DNA of 64,000 nucleotides from the NCBI RefSeq assembly GCF_028743715.1, contig NZ_CP117996.1, forward strand, positions 2,356,001 through 2,420,000. Direction: 5' to 3'. This DNA comes from Microbacterium sp. Clip185. Its GTDB lineage: Bacteria; Actinomycetota; Actinomycetes; Actinomycetales; Microbacteriaceae. Shown here one piece after another: positions 9,335 to 17,112 of this stretch (within the stretch, counting starts at the first letter, position 1; every line of letters begins with the position of its first letter). Position numbers and translations under genes: made by a program. The notes below the pieces were generated by a model. The model was not told where the DNA came from. It saw nothing but the letters and a program-made list of their open reading frames with translations, and did not search any database.

Positions 9335-9455
9335 GCCCCCGAAGCCCGCTTCGAACGACCCACGGCAAAACACAGCAGTCGCTGAACGCACGCAAAGGGC
9401 AACCCGCCCCGCCCACGCCGTACGATCCGGGTATGCAAGAGCGAAGGGCCCGCGC

Positions 9456-10115
9456 GTGAGCACCCCGGCCACGGACTTCTCCTCCCGCCGGCACCGCGCC
9501 GGGTGGCGGGTCACGCTCCTGTTCGGCGTGTTCTTCATCGTCACCGTCGCCGTGGGACTCACCGCCTCATGGATCTACGCCCCCGCCATCGGATGGATCG
9601 CGGGAGCCGGCACGTTCTGCGTGTGGGTGTGGCTCGGCATCCTGCGCCTCGATGCCGCGCAGACCGAGCAGCACGCGACCCGCGAGGATCCGACCCGGAC
9701 AACCGCCCAGACCCTTCTGGTGCTCGCCAGCCTCGCAAGCTTCGGCGCCATCGCGCTCGTGCTCGTCGAAGCGGGCACCGTGAGCTCGAACTCGGCCCGG
9801 CTCGAGTTGGCGGGCATCGCAGTCGTCACCGTGGCCGCGTCGTGGTTCCTCATCCACGTGCTCTTCAGCCTGCGCTATGCGGCCCTCTACTACGCGCAGC
9901 ACGGCGGGATCGACTTCAACCAATCGGATCCCCCCGACTACCGGGACTTCGCCTACCTCGCCTTCACGCTCGGCATGACCTACCAGGTATCGGACACCAC
10001 CATCACGAGCAGCGCCATCCGTCGCGAGGCCCTCCGCCACGCGCTCCTGTCGTTCCTGCTCGGCGTCGTGGTCGTGGCAGCGACGATCAACCTGGTCTCC
10101 AGCCTCGCCCACTGA
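9456..10115 (+). CDS. DUF1345 family membrane protein
   Basis: 219 residues with five or six hydrophobic segments. The C-terminal motif ALYYAQHGGIDF followed by DYRDFAYLAFTLGMTYQVSD is the hallmark of DUF1345. The GTG start is the first position that leaves the basic N-terminus (SSRRHRAGWRVT) before the first helix. Biochemical role is not known for this family. Confidence 0.85.
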   Translation: MSTPATDFSSRRHRAGWRVTLLFGVFFIVTVAVGLTASWIYAPAIGWIAGAGTFCVWVWLGILRLDAAQTEQHATREDPTRTTAQTLLVLASLASFGAIALVLVEAGTVSSNSARLELAGIAVVTVAASWFLIHVLFSLRYAALYYAQHGGIDFNQSDPPDYRDFAYLAFTLGMTYQVSDTTITSSAIRREALRHALLSFLLGVVVVAATINLVSSLAH

Positions 10116-10258
10116 CCGAGCGGATGCGGCATTCCACAGCGGTTCTAGACGGCGAATCCACGGTGTTATCGTCTGATCAGGACGCAGATCGCGCTCGGGC
10201 GCACCGACACGAGGCATCCGAATTCCTCTCGGACCCGACCGACTCTCCCAGGAGTGAC

Positions 10259-10900
10259 ATGTCTGAACACGTGCCGTTCACCGACAACTTCAGCGACCTC
10301 TCCAACGCCGACGGCTACCAGTTCGAGTTCCGCTGCGAGCGCTGCGGAAACGGCTACCGTTCGGCGTTCCGTCGCGACCCGCGAGCAGCCGGGCAGAAGA
10401 TCGCCCGCGGCCTCGGCAACCTGTTCGGCGGGCAGCTGTCGCAGTTCACCTCGATGGCGGAGAACCTGCTCGATCGCAGCACCAACTCGCCGGCGAAGGA
10501 TGAGGCGCTGCGCGCCGCCACCGCAGAGATCGGTCCCCGTTTCCACCAGTGCCGCGGCTGTAGCGACTGGGTGTGCGGCGACGTGTGCTGGAACGAGCAG
10601 GTGGGCCAGTGCGTGCGTTGCTCCCCCGCTCTCACCGAGGAGCTCGCGCAGCTGCAGGCCGAGGCGCGGCGTCAGCAGATGCGTCAGCGGCTGGAGACGG
10701 TCGACCTCGTCGGCGGGATCGATCTCGGCCGCCAGGCCCAGCCGCGCTGCCCCTCCTGCGGCGCGCAGTCGCACGGCGGCAAGTTCTGCGGCGAATGCGG
10801 TGCACCTCTGGTCAGCGTCCGCGTGTGCACCGGTTGCCGCGCGGAGAACCCCGGTACGTCCCGCTTCTGCGCGGAATGCGGAACGAGCCTCACCGTCTGA
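10259..10900 (+). CDS. Zinc-ribbon protein
   Basis: 213 residues; ATG has GGAG five bases upstream. There are four CxxC-based metal sites: FRCERCGNGY near residue 25, HQCRGC with VCWNEQVGQCVRC in the middle, and two C-terminal ribbons (CPSCGAQ...CGECGA and CTGCRAEN...CAECGT). A Gln-rich helical linker separates the halves. The protein is soluble and probably binds several zinc ions. The tandem ribbons resemble those of many bacterial proteins of unknown role; no enzymatic domain is present. Confidence 0.8.
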   Translation: MSEHVPFTDNFSDLSNADGYQFEFRCERCGNGYRSAFRRDPRAAGQKIARGLGNLFGGQLSQFTSMAENLLDRSTNSPAKDEALRAATAEIGPRFHQCRGCSDWVCGDVCWNEQVGQCVRCSPALTEELAQLQAEARRQQMRQRLETVDLVGGIDLGRQAQPRCPSCGAQSHGGKFCGECGAPLVSVRVCTGCRAENPGTSRFCAECGTSLTV

Positions 10901-11029
10901 CGCCACGCGGGCGAGGCGATCTCGCGCTCCCGCGCAAGCCCCGCCGATCGTCAGGCACCATCACGTACGTTCGTGACATGACGGCGCGTATCCCGACGGC
11001 CGCCGCCTCGATGCGAGGGTGGCGCGAAC

Positions 11030-11224
11030 GTGCCTGAGCGCGTGAATGCGGAGGTGCAGCGGCTGCTCGAGCTCGACAGCGCGATCGTCGTGCACTACAC
11101 CGACGCCATCACTCCCGACAGCTTTTCGCTCAGTTACCGTTCCCTGTATCTCCACAGCTCGCACCGAGACGCCGTCGAGGCGATCTGGGCCGCGCGACGC
11201 GACGGCAAGGCGGCCGCCTCATGA
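11030..11224 (+). CDS. Small hypothetical protein
   Basis: 64 residues with a GTG start; a basic C-terminus (WAARRDGKAAAS) follows a mixed helix-strand core (AIVVHYTDAITPDSF). Its stop overlaps the next ATG (ATGA). Length and coupling suggest it belongs to the BLUF unit that follows, but no domain is recognised. Confidence 0.6.
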   Translation: MPERVNAEVQRLLELDSAIVVHYTDAITPDSFSLSYRSLYLHSSHRDAVEAIWAARRDGKAAAS

Positions 11225-11445
11225 CGACGAATTCGAACGCAGCAGGCGTGGTCTGGGCGCGCGTCGAGGACGATTTCCACGTCGGCAGCAGGTGGGGCGA
11301 GTTCCTCGGCTACATCGAGCGGCAGAGCGACGGCTCCTTCGTCGCCTTCGACATGCACTCGCGATCCGCCGGACGCTTCGCCGCCCTCACCCACGCGATG
11401 AACGCACTCACCGCGCAGCCCCCGCGCCCGCATCCGGTCCGCTGA
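11221..11445 (+). CDS. Small hypothetical protein
   Basis: 74 residues, ATG within the stop of the preceding gene. The compact pattern VWARVEDDFHVGSRWGEFL then GYIERQSDGSFVAFD looks like a small beta-barrel-like domain. It ends 14 bases before the BLUF gene. No function known; its position makes it a candidate partner of the photoreceptor. Confidence 0.6.
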   Translation: MTTNSNAAGVVWARVEDDFHVGSRWGEFLGYIERQSDGSFVAFDMHSRSAGRFAALTHAMNALTAQPPRPHPVR

Positions 11446-11459
11446 AGGAGTCCACCACT

Positions 11460-11903
11460 GTGCCCGAACAGCTGATCTGCGTGGTCTACACGAGTCACGC
11501 GCGCGCCCCCTTCACCGACCCCGACCTGGAACAGCTGCTCGCCACGAGCCGCGCGTCGAACCGTCGCCGCGGCGTCACCGGCATGCTCCTGTACCGGGCT
11601 GGCCACTTCATCCAGATCCTCGAGGGCCCGGATGCGGCGGTGCGCGACCTGATGCGGGTCATCCAGACCGACCCGCGGCACGCCGACGTGCGGATCGTGC
11701 GGGACGAGGAGATCGCCGAGAGACGGTTCTCGGAGTGGAGCATGGGATACGAGCCCATCTCACCGCCCTCGCATCCGGTACCGGAGGGCTTCCGCGACAC
11801 CTTCGACGACCTCGGCGACGAGGACGACCCCGACAATGTACTGCGCGCGATCGGCGAGCTCACCCTGTGGTTCCGCGTGCGCAGCCGGCATCAGAGAGAC
11901 TGA
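11460..11903 (+). CDS. BLUF-domain blue-light photoreceptor, stand-alone
   Basis: 147 residues, GTG start with AAGGAG upstream. The BLUF domain covers about residues 4-100 and keeps the FAD-binding photocycle residues: Tyr10 (VVYTS), Asn34 (ASNRRRGVTG), Gln52 (FIQILEG) and Trp93/Met95 (SEWSMGY). After it comes an acidic helix (DDLGDEDDPDN) and no output domain, so signalling must go through protein contacts. It lies in a tight series with two small proteins before and a di-iron enzyme after it. Confidence 0.93.
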   Translation: MPEQLICVVYTSHARAPFTDPDLEQLLATSRASNRRRGVTGMLLYRAGHFIQILEGPDAAVRDLMRVIQTDPRHADVRIVRDEEIAERRFSEWSMGYEPISPPSHPVPEGFRDTFDDLGDEDDPDNVLRAIGELTLWFRVRSRHQRD

Positions 11904-11994
11904 CCGCGCCGCACGCTCCGATGTGTCAAGCCCCCTTCGCCCCGGCGCGGGAACGGGTGAGATGCAGACGTTCCCCCGAACGATCGGAGCACTC

Positions 11995-13041
11995 GTGTCC
12001 CTCACCGCCATCCCCCGAGCAATGCTGCCCGGCCTGCCCTTCTCCGCTCGCGGCCCCCTGAGCGAGGCCGTCGCCCTTCGCCTCTCCGGCGTCGCCACCC
12101 CGAGCGATCTCGACGGGATCGCACGACGGGCCGTCGCGGCGACGACAGACATCGCCTCGGACGACGACATCCAGCTCGCGCTCTTCTGCCTCTACGCGAA
12201 CGCCTACGGTTCCCTCGACGGCCTCGACGCCGCACTGGAGTGGGATGCTGAGCTGCTCACCGCTCGCCAGGTGCTCGAATCCGCCTTCGAGGCCGCCCTG
12301 CGCCGCGACGTCGCCGTCCCCGCCCTCCCGGCTCCCGACGCCGCCGACGTCGCACAAGCGCTCTTCACGCTGACTTCCGACGACAGCGGCCCGAGCCTGT
12401 CCCGCTACCTTGCTCGCAAGGCGACCGATGAGCAGGCGCGCGAGTTCCTCATCCAGCGCACGATCTACACGCTGCGCGAGGCCGATCCGCACTCGTGGGC
12501 GATCCCTCGGCTGCGCGGGCGCGCGAAGGCCGCGCTGGTCGAGATCCAGTCCGACGAGTACGGCGGAGGCCGCGCCGATCGCGTGCACGCGGAGATCTTC
12601 GCGCGCACCGTCCGCGCCGCCGGCCTCGACGATCGCTACGGCGCCTACGTCGACGCTGTCCCCGCTGTGACCCTGGCCTCGCACAACATGATGTCGATGT
12701 TCGGCGTGAACCGTCGCCTGCTCGGCGCCATCGTCGGCCACCTGGCAGCCTTCGAGATGACCTCCTCCATCCCCAATCGCCTGTACGGCGACGGCCTGCG
12801 CCGACTGGGTTACGGCGAGGACGTCACCGACTACTTCGACGAGCACGTCGAGGCAGACGCGGTGCACGAACAGATCGCCGGACGGGATCTCGCGGGCGCC
12901 CTCGCCGAAGATCGACCCGGTCTCTTGCCCGACATCATGTTCGGCGCCGCCGCGTGCCTGGCCGTCGACGGCTGGGTCGCGCAGCACATGTACGACGCGT
13001 TCACGAGCGGCGTCTCCTCGCTGCGTGGCGGTGCCGCATGA
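11995..13041 (+). CDS. Haem-oxygenase-like di-iron (iron-containing redox) enzyme
   Basis: 348 residues from the GTG that has GGAG five bases upstream; an ATG at 11962 is an alternative. The fold class is the haem-oxygenase-like di-metal oxidase superfamily. Likely ligand motifs are EIQSDEYGGG followed by HAEIF, HLAAFEMTSSIP and YFDEHVEADAVHEQ. Substrate unknown. The stop overlaps the start of a CDGSH protein gene (ATGA), a pairing that suggests the Fe-S protein supplies electrons. Confidence 0.85.
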   Translation: MSLTAIPRAMLPGLPFSARGPLSEAVALRLSGVATPSDLDGIARRAVAATTDIASDDDIQLALFCLYANAYGSLDGLDAALEWDAELLTARQVLESAFEAALRRDVAVPALPAPDAADVAQALFTLTSDDSGPSLSRYLARKATDEQAREFLIQRTIYTLREADPHSWAIPRLRGRAKAALVEIQSDEYGGGRADRVHAEIFARTVRAAGLDDRYGAYVDAVPAVTLASHNMMSMFGVNRRLLGAIVGHLAAFEMTSSIPNRLYGDGLRRLGYGEDVTDYFDEHVEADAVHEQIAGRDLAGALAEDRPGLLPDIMFGAAACLAVDGWVAQHMYDAFTSGVSSLRGGAA

Positions 13042-13238
13042 GCGACGAGCCCGTGACGATCACCGCCTACCCGGACGGGCCGTTGCTCGTGCGGGGGGAA
13101 GCGCGGATCGTGGATGCGTCCGGCAACCCGGTCGAGCGCCGCCGCCGCACCGTGGCCCTGTGCCGCTGCGGACTGTCGAGCATCAAGCCCTTCTGCGACG
13201 GCACGCACAAGGCGGCGGGCTTCCGCACGGACGAGTGA
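13038..13238 (+). CDS. CDGSH iron-sulfur protein
   Basis: 66 residues. The motif CRCGLSSIKPFCDGTH gives the four ligands of a [2Fe-2S] cluster (C42, C44, C53, H57), as in mitoNEET-type proteins. No membrane anchor. It is coupled to the di-iron enzyme upstream and its stop overlaps the next ATG (TGATG). A role as electron donor to the upstream oxidase is inference from context. Confidence 0.92.
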   Translation: MSDEPVTITAYPDGPLLVRGEARIVDASGNPVERRRRTVALCRCGLSSIKPFCDGTHKAAGFRTDE

Positions 13239-14275
13239 TGCCGGCTCACGCGGAGTACGTCCTGCCCCTGCGGTGGACGGACGATGCGGATGCGGCGGAT
13301 CTCACCGCCTACCTGCGAGCGCTGTGCCACCACATCGACATCACGGTCGTCGACGCGTCGCCGCCGGAGCTCGCTGCTCGGCACGCTCAGCTGTGGTCGC
13401 CCTACGCCCGTCATCTGCAGGTCGCCCGCCCGGACGGCGTGAACGGGAAGGCGTGGGGTGTCGGCATCGGCGTGGCCGCCGCACGCCACGAGCACGTCGT
13501 GATCGCCGACGACGACGTACGCTACGGGGCGCGCACGCTCCGCGAGCTTCTCCGGATGCTGGAGTTCGCCGATCTCGTGAAGCCGCAGAACCACTTCGCG
13601 CCCCTGCCGTGGCATGCGCGCTGGGACACGGCCCGCTCGCTGCTCAACCGGGCGGTCGGCAGCGACTACCCCGGCACGTACGGCCTGCGCGCCTCGACGT
13701 TCACGAAGCTCGACGGCTACGACCCGCGCGTGCTCTTCGAGAACCTCGAGCTCGAACGCACGGTACGCGCCGGCGGCGGCCGCATCCGTTCCTGTCCGCA
13801 TCTCTACGCCGCTCGGCGCCCGCCGAGCTTCCGGCACTTCCGCGGCCAGCGGGTGCGCCAGGCGTACGACAGCCTCGCACAGCCGGCGCGGTTGGCCCTC
13901 GAGCTGGCGCTGCTGCCGGTCGTGCTGCTCACACGCCACCGCCTGCGGACCACGGCGATCGCCGCCGTGGCGGCCGTCGCGTGGGCGGAGGCCGGCCGTC
14001 GGAGGCACGGCGGTCGGGCCGTCTTCCCCGCGACGAGCGCCGCCTGGGCCCCGCTGTGGGTCACGGAGCGTGCGGTCACCGCGTGGTGCGCCGTCGCCGT
14101 GCGGGCACGCGGGGGCGTGCGCTACGCCGGAACCCGCCTCTGCGTGGCCGCACACCCGCGGCGTTGGATCCGCGCCCGGCTCTCGCCGAGCTGCGTCACG
14201 TCCGCCCGCGCCCCTCGCGAGAGGATGGAGGCATGGACACCGCACCCGACGACGACGTCGCCGCCGACTACCTGA
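13238..14275 (+). CDS. Family 2 glycosyltransferase, membrane-associated
   Basis: 345 residues. The DXD-like metal motif IADDDVRYG (D91-D93) and the RASTFTKLDGYD acceptor-side segment fit a GT-A fold transferase. The C-terminal third (ALELALLPVVLL, TAIAAVAAVAWAEA) holds hydrophobic segments that could bind the membrane. It is coupled to the CDGSH gene. Sugar donor and acceptor unknown. The last 43 bases overlap the next gene in another frame. Confidence 0.8.
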   Translation: MPAHAEYVLPLRWTDDADAADLTAYLRALCHHIDITVVDASPPELAARHAQLWSPYARHLQVARPDGVNGKAWGVGIGVAAARHEHVVIADDDVRYGARTLRELLRMLEFADLVKPQNHFAPLPWHARWDTARSLLNRAVGSDYPGTYGLRASTFTKLDGYDPRVLFENLELERTVRAGGGRIRSCPHLYAARRPPSFRHFRGQRVRQAYDSLAQPARLALELALLPVVLLTRHRLRTTAIAAVAAVAWAEAGRRRHGGRAVFPATSAAWAPLWVTERAVTAWCAVAVRARGGVRYAGTRLCVAAHPRRWIRARLSPSCVTSARAPRERMEAWTPHPTTTSPPTT

Positions 14276-14514
14276 GCGCGACGCTCGTGCCGCGCCCCTC
14301 GAACTGGGTGCGCGCGGGAATCGACGCCCTGCTCGGTTCCGGCGTGCTGAACATGTACGACGTCGAGGTCCGCCGGATCGACACCCAGGCGCTCGTGCTA
14401 CGCATCCCCACCGATGCCAACATGGCGTCGCACCTTCTCGGCAAGATCGAGCTGGAGATGGAGACGCTCACGGTGACGGCGTTCCTGGAGTCCTGGCGCC
14501 CGATGCAGCGCTGA
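14233..14514 (+). CDS. Small hypothetical protein
   Basis: 93 residues; ATG preceded by GGATGGAGG. The start lies inside the glycosyltransferase gene. The protein is soluble (TLVPRPSNWVRAGIDALLG, ending LESWRPMQR) with no recognised domain. The overlap is long for actinobacteria but the ribosome site is good. Confidence 0.65.
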   Translation: MDTAPDDDVAADYLSATLVPRPSNWVRAGIDALLGSGVLNMYDVEVRRIDTQALVLRIPTDANMASHLLGKIELEMETLTVTAFLESWRPMQR

Positions 14515-14641
14515 TCGGGCGCGAGGGGTCAAGGTGGGCTCGACGGGGCCCCTCTCACACGCCCCGGGTAGGCTCCGGATGCGGCAGACTTCCTCCTGGG
14601 CATTCGCCCGTGGTCCCGCATCCGCGCCCGGGAGGAGCCCG

Positions 14642-16486
14642 ATGACCAGCGTCGAACTGCACCGCAGCGGCCCCGTCAAGAAGAAGCGCCGTCCGATCGC
14701 TCCGGATCGCTTGTCGGCGGCGCTCATGCTCATCGCCACGGCGCTCGCCATCATCTGGGCGAACAGCCCCTGGGGTGCGGGCTACGAGCACTTCTGGGAG
14801 ACACCGATCACCATCGCCGTCGGCGACATGCAGATCGCCTCGAACCTGCATGCGCTCGTCAACGATGGCCTCATGACGCTCTTCTTCTTCCTCGTCGGCC
14901 TCGAGGTCAAGCGTGAGCTCACCATCGGCGAGCTCACCGATCGCGCCCGCGCGACCCTGCCGATCGCGGCGGCCGTCGCAGGCCTGGTGGTGCCCGCCGG
15001 GATCTTCATCCTCTTCACTCTCGGCACCGACCAGACGCACGCGTGGGGCGTCGTGATCTCCACCGACACCGCATTCCTCCTCGGCGCCCTCGCGATCATC
15101 GGCCCGAAGTTCCCGGCCCGTCTGCGTGCCTTCCTTCTGACGCTGGCCGTCGTCGACGACATCGGGGCGCTCCTGGTCATCGGCGTCTTCTACTCGGACA
15201 GCCTCAACCTCGTCGCCCTCCTGGTGGCCACAGTCCTCATGGGGCTGATCGCCCTCGTGCGCTTCCTGCCCTACGGCCGCGGATTCTCCTATGCCGCTCT
15301 GGGCATCGCCCTCTGGGTCGTCGTGCTGCTCTCCGGCGTTCACGCAACCCTCGCCGGCGTGGCCATCGCTCTGCTCATCCCGGTGTTCCCTCCTCGGCGC
15401 AGCGATGTCGAACGCACGGCCGAGCTCACCCGCGCCTTCCGCGAGTCGCCCAACACCGTCTACGCGGCCGCCGTGCAGCGCAGCGTCCGCGACTCGCTGT
15501 CGATCAACGAACGCGTGGATGCGGGGTGGCGCCCCTATATCTCCTTCGGCGTGCTGCCCCTGTTCGCCTTGGCGAACGCGGGCGTCCACCTCGACGCGGC
15601 GACGCTGCAGGAGGCCTTCACCTCTCCGTTGACCTGGGGCATCATCGTCGCGCTCGTCGCCGGCAAGTTCGTCGGCATCACGGGCGCGACCTGGCTGCTG
15701 CGCGCCACGGGCAAGGGCGTGCTCGCCCCCGGCCTCGGCATGACGCGGATCGCCGGCGGCGGAGCCCTGTCGGGCATCGGGTTCACGATCGCGCTCTTCC
15801 TCGTGCCCATCGCGATCGACGACCCCCACACGCAGGATCTCGCCCGCGTCGGCGTGCTCACCGCATCCGTGCTGGCGTTTCTCTCCGGATGGGCGATCAT
15901 CTCGATCGGCGACCGCGTGCGTCCGCCCGTCGCCGTCGGCAAATACTTGAACCGCCCTGTCGACCCCGCGCGCGATCACATCAAGGGACCGAAGGACGCG
16001 CCGCTGACGATCGTCGAGTACGGCGACTTCGAGTGCCCGTTCTGCGGCCGCGCGACCGGCTCGATCGACGAGGTCTTCGCCGCGCTGGGCGATCAGGTGC
16101 GCTGGGTGTGGCGGCACCTGCCGCTCGACGCGCCGCATCCGCACGCGCAGCAGGCGGCGCAGGCCTCGGAGGCTGCCGCGGCGCAGGGCCACTTCTACGA
16201 GATGACGCGGAAGATGTTCGCCCACCAAGACCAGCTGGAGCTCTCAGACTTGATCCGTTACGCCGACGAGCTGGGCCTGGACACCGATCGCTTCGCCGAC
16301 GACCTGCGCTCCCCCGCCGTCCTGCGCCACATCCAGGACGACCGCCTGGACGCGGAGCTCATGGATCTGCACTCGACGCCCACGTTCTTCATCGGCGGGA
16401 TCCGCCACGTGGGCCCGTGGGATTCCGCGTCGCTCATCCGCGCGCTGGAGGCATCCCGGGGTCGCGTGATCGAGCCGCATCCGTAA
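14642..16486 (+). CDS. nhaA: Na+/H+ antiporter NhaA fused to a DsbA-like thioredoxin domain
   Basis: 614 residues. Residues about 25-430 are a NhaA antiporter with about eleven or twelve membrane segments; the ion-binding Asp pair is VVDDIGALLV (D172, D173) and the discontinuous helix ISTDTAFLLG is present. Residues about 445-610 are a DsbA/thioredoxin-like domain with active site CPFC (C465, C468) and cis-Pro loop STPTFFIGG. E. coli NhaA is about 390 residues; this longer fusion is a known actinobacterial form. Start at 14642 has GGAGG seven bases upstream. Confidence 0.93.
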   Translation: MTSVELHRSGPVKKKRRPIAPDRLSAALMLIATALAIIWANSPWGAGYEHFWETPITIAVGDMQIASNLHALVNDGLMTLFFFLVGLEVKRELTIGELTDRARATLPIAAAVAGLVVPAGIFILFTLGTDQTHAWGVVISTDTAFLLGALAIIGPKFPARLRAFLLTLAVVDDIGALLVIGVFYSDSLNLVALLVATVLMGLIALVRFLPYGRGFSYAALGIALWVVVLLSGVHATLAGVAIALLIPVFPPRRSDVERTAELTRAFRESPNTVYAAAVQRSVRDSLSINERVDAGWRPYISFGVLPLFALANAGVHLDAATLQEAFTSPLTWGIIVALVAGKFVGITGATWLLRATGKGVLAPGLGMTRIAGGGALSGIGFTIALFLVPIAIDDPHTQDLARVGVLTASVLAFLSGWAIISIGDRVRPPVAVGKYLNRPVDPARDHIKGPKDAPLTIVEYGDFECPFCGRATGSIDEVFAALGDQVRWVWRHLPLDAPHPHAQQAAQASEAAAAQGHFYEMTRKMFAHQDQLELSDLIRYADELGLDTDRFADDLRSPAVLRHIQDDRLDAELMDLHSTPTFFIGGIRHVGPWDSASLIRALEASRGRVIEPHP

Positions 16487-16536
16487 GCCAGCCCTGCGCC
16501 GAGCGGTTGCCGCTCGTTCGACAGCGTGCCCGACGC

Positions 16537-17112
16537 TCAGCGCGACGCGGTGACCTCCGCACCTGCATGAGCGATCTCGGCCAGGGCCTTCTCGCTCGAC
16601 TCGGCGTGGACGCCGGCGACGAGGTCGGTGAACACGCGTACGTGACGACCGGCCGCGATGGCGTCCAGCGCCGAGGCGCGCACGCAGTAGTCAGTCGCGA
16701 GACCGACCACGTCGATGTCGAGGATGCCGTGCTCCTCGAGCAGCTCGGTCGCCGTGCGCCCGTCATCCGTGCGTCCCTCGAAGAGCGAGTAGGCCGGCTC
16801 TCCCTGCCCCTTCTTGAGGTGGTGCGTCACGGCGGAGGTGTCGAAGACCTCGTCGTACTCGGCACCGAAGGTTCCCGCCACGCAGTGCGGCGGCCACGTG
16901 TCGATGAAGTCGGGCTCTGCGGCGAAGTGGCCGCCGTTGTCGCCCTCGGCGTCGTGCCAGTCCCTGGACGCGACGATGAGGCCGTAGTCTCCCGCATGCT
17001 CCGCGAGGTAGGCGGAGATCCGCTCGGCGACCGCGTCGCCTCCCGCCACGCCGAGAGCACCGCGCTCGGTGAAGTCGTTCTGGACGTCGACGATGAACAG
17101 CGCCTTGGTCAT
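16537..17112 (-). CDS. pncA: Nicotinamidase (isochorismatase-like hydrolase)
   Basis: 191 residues. It converts nicotinamide to nicotinate for NAD salvage. The catalytic triad is D9 (IVDVQNDF), a Lys near residue 100 and C143 (GLATDYCVRASA). The metal site is DWHD (D51, H53). The ATG overlaps the stop of the MMPL gene (ATGA), so it is the second gene of that unit although the functions do not look linked. Confidence 0.92.
   Translation of the reverse strand: MTKALFIVDVQNDFTERGALGVAGGDAVAERISAYLAEHAGDYGLIVASRDWHDAEGDNGGHFAAEPDFIDTWPPHCVAGTFGAEYDEVFDTSAVTHHLKKGQGEPAYSLFEGRTDDGRTATELLEEHGILDIDVVGLATDYCVRASALDAIAAGRHVRVFTDLVAGVHAESSEKALAEIAHAGAEVTASR

Noticed and set aside
8177..9562. Very long minus-strand open frame
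   Set aside because: It lies opposite well-supported plus-strand genes and its composition is that of a shadow of a GC-rich coding strand.
16499..16515. GAGCGG-TTG-CCGCTC hairpin between nhaA and pncA
   Set aside because: Only six paired bases and no T tract, so no terminator is claimed.
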